A stretch of 64,000 bases of DNA from JAIBJN01 sp963699495 (GCA_963699495.1 CAVOUB010000005.1:992001-1056000), one strand, 5' to 3'; counted from the stretch's first letter, positions 35,349 to 43,946 are shown. Notes: generated from the sequence alone by a model not told the origin. Translations and numbers: made by a program.

Positions 35349-36377
35349 ATGGAGAGTACAACGCGCCTCGTGGGTCTCGAAGCGGGAGGAGGATGCGCGG
35401 CGAAGTACTCGGCCGCCCGTCTCGAGGAGCTGCTGGCCGGATTTCTCCCGAGCGCGCCGGAGAACCTCCTCGTCGGCCTCGCCCCGGCGGACGACGCGGC
35501 CGTCTACAAGCTCGACGACGAGCGGGCGCTCATCTTCACCGCCGACTTCTTCCCGCCGATGGTCGACGACCCGGCGCTCTTCGGCGCGGTCGCCGCCGCG
35601 AACGCCCTGAACGACGTCTTCGCGATGGGCGGCAAGCCGCTCATCGCCCTCTCGATCGCCGCGTTCCCCGAGGAGCTTCCCGTCGAGACGGTCCGCGCGA
35701 TCTTCGACGCCGCAGCCGCGAAGGTACAGGAGGCCGGAGCCGTTCTCGCCGGCGGGCACACGATCCGCGACGCCGAGCCGAAGTACGGCCTCGCCGTTGT
35801 CGGGACGGTCCACCCAGAGGCGTTGTGGCGCAAGGGCGACGCGCGTCCCGGCGACGCGCTCTTCCTCACGAAGCCGCTGGGCACGGGCCTCGTCCTCGCA
35901 GGCGCTGCCAACGGCGTCGTCGGCGTGGAGGAGGAAGCCGAGGCGACCCAGCGCATGACGGAGCTGAACAACCGTGCGGCGGACGTGCTCCGCGGCTTCG
36001 AGCCGGGCGCCGTCACCGACGTGACCGGGTTCGGGCTCTTCGGCCACGCCTACGAGGTCGCCGACCGGAGCGGCGTGCGCCTGGCTCTCGAGGGAGCGAC
36101 GCTGCCGGCCCTTCCCGGTGCGCTCGAGGCGGCGGCAGCGGGGATCCGGACGGGCGGAGACGTGCGCAACCGCGACTTCGCCGGTCGTGCGGTGGTGCTG
36201 GACGGGACTGCCGAGGAGCTTGTGGCGCTCGGCTACGACCCGCAGACCGCAGGGGGGCTGCTCGTCTCCCTCCCGGCCGCCAAGGCGGTCGTGCTCGAGG
36301 CGCATTTCCGCGACGCGGCGCTCTTCCTGGCCCGGATCGGCAAGGTGGAGGAGGGGAGCGGGGTGACGGTCTCCTGA
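35349..36377 (+). CDS. selD: Selenide, water dikinase
   Basis: A 342-residue SelD that makes selenophosphate from selenide and ATP. The Gly-rich N-terminal loop is EAGGGCAAKYSAA: Cys16 matches catalytic Cys17 of E. coli and Lys19 matches Lys20, whereas the second Cys of that loop is Ala here (it is not essential). The Cys is a TGC, not a TGA. ATP-site motifs TADFFPPMVDDP, NALNDVFAMGGKP and GGHTIRD and the C-terminal TDVTGFGLFGHAYE follow. No selA, selB or selenouridine synthase is in the window. TAACCT ends seven bases before the ATG. The heme A synthase gene starts in its stop codon. Confidence 0.93.
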   Translation: MESTTRLVGLEAGGGCAAKYSAARLEELLAGFLPSAPENLLVGLAPADDAAVYKLDDERALIFTADFFPPMVDDPALFGAVAAANALNDVFAMGGKPLIALSIAAFPEELPVETVRAIFDAAAAKVQEAGAVLAGGHTIRDAEPKYGLAVVGTVHPEALWRKGDARPGDALFLTKPLGTGLVLAGAANGVVGVEEEAEATQRMTELNNRAADVLRGFEPGAVTDVTGFGLFGHAYEVADRSGVRLALEGATLPALPGALEAAAAGIRTGGDVRNRDFAGRAVVLDGTAEELVALGYDPQTAGGLLVSLPAAKAVVLEAHFRDAALFLARIGKVEEGSGVTVS

Positions 36378-37291
36378 TGGAGGCCGGCGCCCGCACGGCG
36401 CGACTCCGCTCTCTCACCGTCTCGCCCGCGGCGTTCGCCCGGTTCGCCTATGCGGCGCTCGCGGCTCTCTTCCTCATCGTCGTCTCGGGCGCGACCGTGC
36501 GGCTTACAGGCTCCGGGCTCGGTTGCGAGAACTGGCCCAACTGCGGCGAGACCTTCCTGCCGCCGAAGGACTACAACGCCCTCATCGAGTTCGGGAACCG
36601 CGTCGCCGGCGTGGCCGTCGGTCTGACCACGCTCGCCGCCGCCGCGGCCGCCTTCCGCGTACCGGGTATTCCACGGTGGCTCCTCTGGTGCGCGGTCGCC
36701 CTGCCGTTCACGGTGCTGGCGCAGGGGATTCTCGGCGGCATCACGGTCATCTTCCAGCTGCACCCGCTGATCGTCATGGGCCATTTCCTGCTCTCCCTGG
36801 CGGCGCTGGCCGTGGCTGTGGCGGTCGTCCAGGGCGCGCGCGACCTCGCAGCGGGCGCGGAGGCCGCCGAGCCGCTCGGCTCGGCTTGGCTCGCGCTCGT
36901 GCTCGTCCCCGCGGCGGCGGCGCTCGTCGTCTCGGGCACGCTCGTCACGGCGGCCGGTCCTCACTCCGGGGGCGAGGAGATCCCGCGCTTCGGGAACCTG
37001 CTCAACGCCGTGCACATCCACATCGGCGCGACGGCGATCTTCGGGATCGCGTTTCTGGGCCTGCTGGCGCTCCTCGTCGCCGAGCGACGGCGTGCGCGAG
37101 TCGAGCTGCTGCTCGCCGGGACCCTCCTCGCTCTCCTCCTTGCCCAGATGGTGGTCGGGGAGGTGCAGTGGCGAGAGGCGCTGCCCTGGTGGCTCGTGCT
37201 CGTCCACGTCACACTGGCGACGGCGGTGTGGGTCGTGGTCGTGGCGCTCGCCTCCAGGATCGTCCTCAGGCACCGAGCCCGCCTGCCGTAG
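36377..37291 (+). CDS. ctaA: Heme A synthase (CtaA/COX15)
   Basis: A 304-residue, eight-helix membrane protein that oxidises heme O to heme A for cytochrome oxidase. The signature of the first half is VVSGATVRLTGSGLGCENWP with a Cys pair (CENWPNC); helix edges hold the haem histidines, visible in IVMGHF and VHIHIG and LVHVTL. Its ATG overlaps the selD stop (TGATG), an odd partner but a firm coupling. No other cytochrome oxidase gene is present. Confidence 0.88.
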   Translation: MEAGARTARLRSLTVSPAAFARFAYAALAALFLIVVSGATVRLTGSGLGCENWPNCGETFLPPKDYNALIEFGNRVAGVAVGLTTLAAAAAAFRVPGIPRWLLWCAVALPFTVLAQGILGGITVIFQLHPLIVMGHFLLSLAALAVAVAVVQGARDLAAGAEAAEPLGSAWLALVLVPAAAALVVSGTLVTAAGPHSGGEEIPRFGNLLNAVHIHIGATAIFGIAFLGLLALLVAERRRARVELLLAGTLLALLLAQMVVGEVQWREALPWWLVLVHVTLATAVWVVVVALASRIVLRHRARLP

Positions 37292-37348
37292 ACTGGGCTC
37301 ATCGCAGGGCATCTCCGCATCGAGAGCCGCCCGACGCTGCGCCGGCCC

Positions 37349-38197
37349 GTGCTGGTGGCAGCGTTTCGCGGCTGGAACGACGGCGCGCAAGGCGCGTCCC
37401 TGGCGGCGAGCTTCCTGGCGCAGAACTGGGGCGCCGAGCGGTTCGCGGACATCGACCCGGAGGAGTTCTACGACTTCCAGGCAGTCCGCCCGCACGTGCG
37501 GCTCGAGGAGGGGGTGACCCGGAGGATCGACTGGCCGGAAACGGTCTTCTACAGCGCCGAGGTGCCCGGTACCGACCGCGACGCGGTCATCCTCCTCGGC
37601 GTCGAGCCGAACACGCGCTGGCGGACGTTCACGGAGGAGATCAGCGGGCTCGCGCGGGATCTCGGCGTCGAGCTGGTCGTCACGCTCGGCGCGCTCCTCG
37701 CCGATGTCCCGCACACGCGTCCCGCGCCCGTGACCGGCTCGGCGACCGACCCCGCGCTCGTCGACGAGCTCGGGCTGACGTCGTCCCGCTACGAGGGGCC
37801 CACCGGGATCGTCGGCGTCCTCCACGACTCGTGCCGGGCCGCCGGGCTTCCGTCGGCGAGCCTGTGGGCTGCGGTTCCCCACTACGTCTCGCTGGCCGCG
37901 AGCCCGAAGGCCGCCCTGGCGCTCTCGGAGCGGCTCGGCGCCCTGCTCGGCGCGTCGCTCGACCTCTCGGACCTGGAGCGAGCCGCCGAGGCCTACGAGC
38001 TGCAGGTCAGCGCGGCCGTTGCCCAGGACGAAGAGACCGAGGCGTACGTCCACGAGCTCGAGACCAGGCGCGACGCCCTGGGCGAGGAGCTGGACGTCCC
38101 CTCCGGCGATTCCCTCGCAGCGGAGCTCACCCGCTTCCTCAAAGAGCACGAGGAGCGGAGCCGCGAGCTCGACGACGACCAGGGCCCGACGCCCTAG
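37349..38197 (+). CDS. PAC2 family (proteasome assembly chaperone-like) protein
   Basis: A roughly 282-residue cytoplasmic PAC2 fold protein. LVAAFRGWNDGAQGASLAASFL is the opening motif; GALLADVPHTRPAPVTGSA and SLWAAVPHYVSLAASPKA are conserved further on; the C-terminus is a charged coiled coil (about 205-275). Actinobacteria with proteasomes carry one or two such proteins, of unclear role. GTG 37349 is the first standard start, but the same frame continues upstream to 37301 (LRIESRPTLRRPV), which looks like the true family N-terminus; TAGACT ends six bases before the ATC at 37301. The true start is therefore uncertain. Its stop overlaps that of dipZ on the other strand. Confidence 0.82.
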   Translation: MLVAAFRGWNDGAQGASLAASFLAQNWGAERFADIDPEEFYDFQAVRPHVRLEEGVTRRIDWPETVFYSAEVPGTDRDAVILLGVEPNTRWRTFTEEISGLARDLGVELVVTLGALLADVPHTRPAPVTGSATDPALVDELGLTSSRYEGPTGIVGVLHDSCRAAGLPSASLWAAVPHYVSLAASPKAALALSERLGALLGASLDLSDLERAAEAYELQVSAAVAQDEETEAYVHELETRRDALGEELDVPSGDSLAAELTRFLKEHEERSRELDDDQGPTP

Positions 38198-39834
38198 CCG
38201 AACGTGAAGGCGTAGGCCTCCGTCCCCGGCGAGAAGCGGAGGTCGAGCACGTGCTCGCCCTTCTCGCCGGGTATGCGAGCGAGCGTGTAGAGATCGTCCT
38301 GCGGCACCTGCATGGTGCCGAGCCGCTTGCCGTCGAGAGCGACCTGCACCGTCTCCCGGTCACCGTCGGTCCCGAGCACGAGGAAGACGCTGCTCCCGAG
38401 GAAACGGAGGCGGAGCCGGGCGCCCCGGCCGGCCACGATCCGCTCCTCCTCGACCGTCCAGCGGCCGCCGTACGCCAGGCCGTGGAGTGGGACGACCTTC
38501 GGGATCGTGTAGTCGGCTTCCCGGTCGGGCTCGATCGTCGAGCCGACGAACCGGTCGATCCGCCCGTAGCCGAGGTAGCTCTCGGGAGTCTGGGCGCCCG
38601 TCGGCGTCTCGTCTGCAAGCTTGTCCGAGACCAGGGCGCCGTCGTCGTCCTCGGCGAGCAGCTCGCGGATGACACGCTCGCTCTCGTCGTAGTCGCCTTC
38701 CCCGAAGTGGGCGTAGCGGATGCGTCCGGCGCGGTCGACGAAGTACTTCGCGGGCCAGTACTGGTTGTCCCAGGCCTGCCAGGTCCCGAAGTCCGGGTCG
38801 AGCGCGACGGGGTAGGCGATCCCGTGGTCGCGCACCGCTCGGCGGACGTTGTCCGGATCCCGCTCGAAGGCGAACTCCGGCGTGTGCACCCCGACGACCA
38901 CGAGGCCCTCGGCCCGGTAGCGGTCGTACCAGGCCTTGACGTGGGGCAGGGTGCGCAGGCAGTTGATGCAGGAGTACGTCCAGAAGTCGAGCACCACCAC
39001 CTTCCCGCGCAGCCCGGCGAGCGTGAGCGGCTTCGAGTTGATCCATTCCTGGATCCCCTGGAACTCGGGCGCCGGGCCAAAGTCGTCGAGCCGCTCCTCC
39101 TCCGCCGGCCCGGATCGGCCGACGAGGTCGTCGAGCTGGCTGCGCGCGGACGCGCTCTCTTCCAGGCCCTGCAATGCGCGCGTGTACTCCGGGACGCGCG
39201 TCTGCAGATCCTTGTCCACGCCGAGCACCATGAGGACGACGACGGCCAGGATCGCGATGCCGAGAGCACGTCGCACGGCCGGTGCATGTGCGCGCACCGC
39301 CCGCAGGTTCATCCCGCGTCGGGCGGCTATCGCCACGCCGAGCAGCACGATCCCCGCGCCGAGGGCGTAGGCCAGCGTGATCAGGAAGGCCTCGAGGGTC
39401 AGGCTCTTCGTCGCCGCCACGGTCACGACCGCCGCGATCACCGGGCCGGCACACGGCGTGAAGAGGAGGCCCAGGCTGAGGCCGAGGACGAAGCCGCCCC
39501 CGGTGTCGCTCGGCCTGCGCCTCGCGAGGGCGTAGAAGGGCCGCCCGAGCAGGTCGCCGAGCCGCGGCCAGACGAGCGAGAGCCCCACGACGGCCACGAC
39601 GGCGATGGCGAGGTTGCGCAGGAGGTCGTCGGGCAGCCCGAGAGCCGTCAGGATCGCCGTCGCGGTCAGCGTGAAGAGGGTGAAGCTCGCGACCAGCCCT
39701 GCGACGATCGCGAACGGCCGGCGTGGGCCGCCCGTCGCGCCTCCCGCGAGGACGATCGGAAGCACCGGGAGCACGCACGGTGAGACGGCCGTGACGATGC
39801 CCGCGACGAAGGCGACGCCGAGCAGCAGCAGCAT
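38194..39834 (-). CDS. dipZ: DipZ-like CcdA-thioredoxin fusion protein
   Basis: A 546-residue protein that carries reducing power across the membrane. An N-terminal CcdA/DsbD-beta domain of six helices (1-210) holds the paired cysteines in VSPCVLPVLP and FTPCAGPVIA; a TlpA-type thioredoxin domain (about 255-395) has the C-x-x-C in YSCINCLRTLP; a C-terminal beta domain (about 400-546, RWTVEEERIVAGRGARL) completes the plan of mycobacterial DipZ. It should reduce extracytoplasmic thiols, for example for cytochrome c maturation. Convergent with the PAC2 gene. Confidence 0.88.
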   Translation of the reverse strand: MLLLLGVAFVAGIVTAVSPCVLPVLPIVLAGGATGGPRRPFAIVAGLVASFTLFTLTATAILTALGLPDDLLRNLAIAVVAVVGLSLVWPRLGDLLGRPFYALARRRPSDTGGGFVLGLSLGLLFTPCAGPVIAAVVTVAATKSLTLEAFLITLAYALGAGIVLLGVAIAARRGMNLRAVRAHAPAVRRALGIAILAVVVLMVLGVDKDLQTRVPEYTRALQGLEESASARSQLDDLVGRSGPAEEERLDDFGPAPEFQGIQEWINSKPLTLAGLRGKVVVLDFWTYSCINCLRTLPHVKAWYDRYRAEGLVVVGVHTPEFAFERDPDNVRRAVRDHGIAYPVALDPDFGTWQAWDNQYWPAKYFVDRAGRIRYAHFGEGDYDESERVIRELLAEDDDGALVSDKLADETPTGAQTPESYLGYGRIDRFVGSTIEPDREADYTIPKVVPLHGLAYGGRWTVEEERIVAGRGARLRLRFLGSSVFLVLGTDGDRETVQVALDGKRLGTMQVPQDDLYTLARIPGEKGEHVLDLRFSPGTEAYAFTFG

Positions 39835-39867
39835 CCTCGACCGATGCTAGCTGGGCCTGGGAGGAGC

Positions 39868-42348
39868 CTAGGTCGTCTTCTCGGCCGGAGCCGGGGTGAC
39901 GGTCACGGCCGGCGCCGAAACCGTCAGTTCCTGGACGGGCTTCTCGTCCGGCTTCCCGTTCCGGGACTGCTGCCGGCCCTGCGCCTGCGCCTCTTCGGCC
40001 TTGCGCTTCTTCTTACGGCGCCGCCGGCGGGACTTGCTGGAGGGCTGTTTCGGAGCGGGGAGGTTGTCGGCGAGCGCGTTCGCAACCTCCTGGACGGTGC
40101 CGATCCGCTCGCGGACGCCGTCGATCAAGCGCTGGGCGGTCGGCGTGTAGGCCTCGGCCGAGGCGAGGAGTGCGGCTGCAACGTGGGTCGGCTGCTCAAG
40201 GGCGACGTTCACGAGCCTGGCCGCGTTTTCCTCGTGCCGGTGGCCCCGTGAGTTCGTGAGCGCGCCGAGCAGCCGCTTCGCCTCGGGCAGATCGGCGCTT
40301 GCGCGGCGGTCCTGGATCTTGCGAGTGGCGCGGGCGAGACGCCAGGTCCAGCGCGCGACGATGTCCGTCGGCGCCTCCACCTTCCCCTCGCCGATCGCCC
40401 GCAGGAGGATGCGGACTCCCTGGATGCGGTCCTTCTCCCAGGTCGGCGCCGAGGTGACCATCGTCACCAGGTCGTCGAAGTCGGCCCGGTCCACGGCCAC
40501 GGCCACGCGGTCTCCGAGCGCCGAGAGGCGCAGCCGGCGGTTGGGGTTCTCGGCCGCGCAGCTCATCAGGAAGGCCTCGCGACATTCCCGGCTCGCCCTG
40601 GCGAGCTTCTCGGCGAAGGCCTGGCGCTCCTCGAAGCGGACCTGGCGGCCGGCGATGCGGGCCCAGAGGAGCTGCTCGTCGTCGGCGAGGCGGGCCGGGT
40701 TGACGCGCTCCCATTCGCGCGTGATCACGGCCACCCGCCGGCGCGGGTCCGGCGTCACGGGCACGAGCCAGGGCGCGGGCGAGAGCTTTCGTTTCGCACG
40801 CCGCTGGATGCGGCGCCGCGGGGCGGGCGTCACACGGGCGCCCGGCCGGTAGAAGTCCGAGTCGAGCAGGCTGTGGATGGTGATCGTGCGGTCGTTGTGC
40901 GTCGCCGCATCGTCGACGAAGTCGATGACGACCCCGGCCTCCTTGCGGGGCGCGAGCCGCATGATGCGCCCGATCCGCTGCTGGTAGACGCGCCGGCTCG
41001 CGGTGGGGGCGAGGTGCATGCAGACGGTCGCCCGCGGCGAGTTCCAGCCCTCGGCGAGCAGCTGTGCGTTGACGAGGACGTTGATGTCGCCGCGCTCGTA
41101 GGCGGCCAGCGTCTCGGCCAGCCGGACCGGCGGCGTGCGCCCGCTGACGGCCTCGGCCTTCAGGCCGGCGGCGCGAAACTCGCGCGCAAGGTTGTAGGCG
41201 TGCTCGACCCCGGCCGCGTAGACGATCCCGGGCGTCGCGTCGAAGCGGTCGCGATAGAGGCTCGCCGCCGCCTGGTTGAAGATCTCCTGGTCGAGGACCT
41301 TGGCCAGGATCTCCTGGTCGTAGTCGCCGCCCACGATCGGGACGGATGAGATCGCAGCCGCCGGTCGCACGCGGAGCGAGCGGAGGGGCGCGATCAGGCC
41401 GCGGCGCGCGGCGTCCCCGAGCGGAAGGTCGTCGACGGATGCCGGGAAGACGTCCGAGACCTGCTTTGCGATCAGCTGCTCGGTCGCGGTCATGCCGATG
41501 TAGATCGGCTCCGTCAGGCGGCGGATGGCCGAGCTCGTCTTCTCGCCGAGTGCGGTGTGCGCCTCGTCGCAGATGACCAGCTGGTACGCGCTGCGCGAGA
41601 CGGAGTCGACGTGGCGCGCGAACCAGGCGTAGGTCTGGATCGTGAGCGGATTCCCCTGCAGCGGCTCCTCTCCCTCCAGCACTGCGCCGCGCAGCCGGTC
41701 GCCGTAGCCCTCTGCCGTCAGGTCGCGCGTGAACTGGTCGACCAGGAGGCGGCGGTGGGTGAGGATGAGGACACCCATCGTCCGCGCGGCCTCGACGAAG
41801 CCCCCCGCGGCGATTGTCTTGCCGGAGGCCGTGGGATGGCGGAAGCGATAGCGGCGGACGGCGCCCGGGTCGTCGTGGACCCCGAGCTCCTCCTCCTCGT
41901 CCACCTCGGGCTCCTCCTCTTCGAGCTCCTCCTCGTCCTCGTCCGCCCGGTCCTCGTGCTTTCCGTTCCCGTTTTCGTTCTCGGCCTCCTGCTCGTGCCG
42001 GGCGATCAGCTCGGCGAGCATCCCGGCGAGGGCGTCGATCTGGTGGCGCCGGAGCTCGGTGCCGGAGGCGAGCCGCGGGGGCTTGTCGGTGAGGACGCGC
42101 TCGAGACCCAGCATGAGCGCGTACTCGACCTTCCACTCCCGGGAGGGGGAGCGCCGGCCGGCTTCCATCTCCGCCAGCGCCGCGTCGAGCGCGCGCCTGC
42201 GGGCTCGGCCCTCGGCCAGCGCCTCGAGCGGCTCTTCCCCTGGATGAAGGAAGGCCTCACCGGACCAGGCCTCCACCCGGAGGGCAGTCGCCGTCAAGGC
42301 GTCTGTCTCCTCCGACGTGACAGTCGGATGGCCTATCGCTTCTTGCAT
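39868..42348 (-). CDS. SF2 helicase (ResIII/DEAH type) with acidic insert and basic tail
   Basis: An 826-residue superfamily 2 helicase. Motif Q-like RRHQIDAL (about 100), Walker A in HPTASGKTIAAGG (171-183), DEAH box in VICDEAHTALG, TAT motif in IGMTATEQLI, and motif VI in YQQRIGRIMRLAPRKE are all present. Residues 121-160 are an acidic Glu/Asp-rich insert right before Walker A. After the core comes a helical region of about 250 residues, then a Lys/Arg-rich tail (SSKSRRRRRKKKRKAEE) and a disordered end. No nuclease or methylase is near, so it is not an obvious restriction subunit; DNA repair or RNA work are both possible. Confidence 0.82.
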   Translation of the reverse strand: MQEAIGHPTVTSEETDALTATALRVEAWSGEAFLHPGEEPLEALAEGRARRRALDAALAEMEAGRRSPSREWKVEYALMLGLERVLTDKPPRLASGTELRRHQIDALAGMLAELIARHEQEAENENGNGKHEDRADEDEEELEEEEPEVDEEEELGVHDDPGAVRRYRFRHPTASGKTIAAGGFVEAARTMGVLILTHRRLLVDQFTRDLTAEGYGDRLRGAVLEGEEPLQGNPLTIQTYAWFARHVDSVSRSAYQLVICDEAHTALGEKTSSAIRRLTEPIYIGMTATEQLIAKQVSDVFPASVDDLPLGDAARRGLIAPLRSLRVRPAAAISSVPIVGGDYDQEILAKVLDQEIFNQAAASLYRDRFDATPGIVYAAGVEHAYNLAREFRAAGLKAEAVSGRTPPVRLAETLAAYERGDINVLVNAQLLAEGWNSPRATVCMHLAPTASRRVYQQRIGRIMRLAPRKEAGVVIDFVDDAATHNDRTITIHSLLDSDFYRPGARVTPAPRRRIQRRAKRKLSPAPWLVPVTPDPRRRVAVITREWERVNPARLADDEQLLWARIAGRQVRFEERQAFAEKLARASRECREAFLMSCAAENPNRRLRLSALGDRVAVAVDRADFDDLVTMVTSAPTWEKDRIQGVRILLRAIGEGKVEAPTDIVARWTWRLARATRKIQDRRASADLPEAKRLLGALTNSRGHRHEENAARLVNVALEQPTHVAAALLASAEAYTPTAQRLIDGVRERIGTVQEVANALADNLPAPKQPSSKSRRRRRKKKRKAEEAQAQGRQQSRNGKPDEKPVQELTVSAPAVTVTPAPAEKTT

Positions 42349-42390
42349 GCACGCAGCACGATCTGCGCTGCCAACTTCCCAGAGAGTGTG

Positions 42391-42407
42391 CGCGAGTAAA
42401 ACTCGCG
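42391..42407. terminator. Hairpin between the second regulator and the helicase gene
   Basis: CGCGAG (42391-42396) and CTCGCG (42402-42407) form a perfect 6-bp stem with an A/T loop. It could end the regulator transcript or act in the leader of the helicase gene. Confidence 0.35.
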
Positions 42408-42435
42408 GCGACCCTCGAATAATACCGAAATCGGG

Positions 42436-43740
42436 CTAGGGGGTGGGCTTCGCGGCGACGGCCTGCTGCATGCCGACGGCCCTCTTCATGTACTCGTAGG
42501 CGGCGTCGGGCCGGCCTTCGGCCTCGTAGAGCTCGGCCATGCGTGCGTAGATTCCCGCCAGGTAGCGGTTCGGGTTGGTCGGGCGGAGGATCTCGGCGGC
42601 GAGCTCGTACAGCTCGAGCGCACGGGCCCGCTCGTCCATCTCCTCGTAGACCTCGGCGAGCGTCGCATAGCTGCGCGCCGCGTCCTCGGGATGGGCATCC
42701 GCGATGATCCCGGAGATCTGCATCGCGAGTGCGGCCGCCTCTTCCTTGCGCCCGAGCTTCGCGAGGGCGCGGGCTTCCTCCAACCGGTACTGCGCCCTCT
42801 CCAGGGGATTCCCGGCCACCTGCAGGAGCGGCCAGCCTTCCTCGAGGATCTCGAGCGCCTCCTCGGCCCTTCCGCGGTCGAGCTCGATGTGGGCCAGCAG
42901 CTGGTGTGCCCGCCCCGTCCGGTAGGTGTCCTCCGTCATGCGGAGGACCTCGAGGGCGCGGCGCGCGTAGCGGGCAGCCGTCTCGGTGTCGTTGCGCTCG
43001 GCGTGGAGCCGTGACTGCGTCCAGTAGAGGTTGATGCGGACGTTCGGGTTGATCGAGTCCTTCCCGATGGCCAGCGCACCGGCGAGAACCTCCTCCGCGC
43101 GGCCGAAGTTGCCGCTGTCGATCAGGGCGTCGCCCAGGAGCAGCTGGAAGCGGATCCGCTCCAGCTGGTCATCGCGCCTCTCGGCCGCGGCCAGCGAGCG
43201 CTCGAAGATCGCGATCGCCGACTCGAGCTCGCCGACCATCGCGTACGCGCGCCCGAGCGAGTCAGCGAGATCCGGGAGGTCTCCCTCGCGGCCGCCCGAG
43301 AGGTCGAGAGCGGTCTCGAAGTGCTCGATCGCGAGTCGAGGGTCGCCGCGGCGATACGCGACCTGGCCGAGTCCGCCGCACGCGACGACCTTGACGTCGT
43401 CGTCGGTCGCGGTCTCGAGCATCTTCATGTAGAGGCCCTCGGCGAGCTCCAGCTCGTCCAGCCGGAGGGCCACCTCGGCCTCCAGCGCGACGCCGTCGCG
43501 CGCCTCGGGGTCGGAGCCCGTGGCCAGGAAGTCCTCGGACACGCCGAGTCGGCGCCCCAGCTCGCGCAGGAGCTGCAAGGAGGGAATGCGATCGCCGGAC
43601 TCGATTCGCGAGATGTAGGCGGGCGAGCAGCCCGGGAAGGCGAGCTGGCGCTGGCTGAGGCCCGCGGCCTCGCGCGCCGTGCGAAGGCGCTCGCCGACCG
43701 CCTTCGGGTCGTCTACGTGAGTTGACTTTTGTCGTGGCAT
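42436..43740 (-). CDS. XRE-family regulator with C-terminal TPR domain (RRNPP-like), cassette 2
   Basis: A 434-residue protein of the same plan as the one at 30028. The XRE helix-turn-helix (about 14-70) reads VGERLRTAREAAGLSQRQLA, then PAYISRIESGDRIPSLQLL; about nine TPR-like repeats follow (EVALRLDELELAEGLYMKML, ARALELYELAAEILRP). Helix 3 of the DNA-binding domain differs from that of cassette 1, so the two probably bind different sites. A small hydrophobic peptide gene diverges 79 bases from its ATG, within the same intergenic space. No ribosome site is seen before the ATG. Confidence 0.85.
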   Translation of the reverse strand: MPRQKSTHVDDPKAVGERLRTAREAAGLSQRQLAFPGCSPAYISRIESGDRIPSLQLLRELGRRLGVSEDFLATGSDPEARDGVALEAEVALRLDELELAEGLYMKMLETATDDDVKVVACGGLGQVAYRRGDPRLAIEHFETALDLSGGREGDLPDLADSLGRAYAMVGELESAIAIFERSLAAAERRDDQLERIRFQLLLGDALIDSGNFGRAEEVLAGALAIGKDSINPNVRINLYWTQSRLHAERNDTETAARYARRALEVLRMTEDTYRTGRAHQLLAHIELDRGRAEEALEILEEGWPLLQVAGNPLERAQYRLEEARALAKLGRKEEAAALAMQISGIIADAHPEDAARSYATLAEVYEEMDERARALELYELAAEILRPTNPNRYLAGIYARMAELYEAEGRPDAAYEYMKRAVGMQQAVAAKPTP

Positions 43741-43759
43741 CTGAACACTTGTGTAGAGT
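43729..43759 (+). promoter_or_regulatory. Possible promoter of the second peptide gene
   Basis: TTGTCG (43729-43734), 17 bases, TGTAGA (43752-43757), reading toward the peptide and overlapping the start codon of the divergent regulator. If real, regulator binding here would affect both genes. Weak -35 match. Confidence 0.3.
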
Positions 43760-43819
43760 CCCTACCCGTCCTCGGGCCCAGGGCTATCCAGTCGGAACGG
43801 CGAAGAAAGGATGGCTCGC

Positions 43820-43897
43820 ATGACGATTCGGGTGACGTTGCTCTGTGCTGCCCTGGGCGCGTTCGCCGCGCTGGTCGGCGGAACTCCCTGGCACTAG
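43820..43897 (+). CDS. Small export-type peptide, putative signalling peptide of cassette 2
   Basis: A 25-residue frame (28 if the ATG at 43811 is used). AGAAAGG at 43804-43810 is nine bases before the ATG at 43820, which fixes that start. The peptide has a basic N-terminus (TIR), a hydrophobic core (VTLLCAALGAFAALV) and a short polar tail (GGTPWH). The core aligns with the first peptide at A14-F15-x-A17-x-V19-G20-G21, the same numbering in both. A terminator-like hairpin follows 18 bases after the stop, so the gene looks like a complete small transcription unit. Confidence 0.55.
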   Translation: MTIRVTLLCAALGAFAALVGGTPWH

Positions 43898-43914
43898 CGC
43901 AGGAGGATCGTACC

Positions 43915-43946
43915 GGGGTGGCGGGGACTTTGCACTCCGCCACCCC
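43915..43946 (+). terminator. Terminator hairpin after the second peptide gene
   Basis: GGGGTGGCG (43915-43923) pairs perfectly with CGCCACCCC (43938-43946) over a 14-base loop; CTGTTTA follows shortly. It supports a discrete short transcript for the peptide. Confidence 0.6.

Noticed and set aside
35392..35400. Selenocysteine codon at the SelD active site.
   Set aside because: The codon is TGC (Cys), not TGA.
39868..42348. Type III restriction or defence island around the helicase.
   Set aside because: No methylase, nuclease or other defence gene in the neighbourhood.
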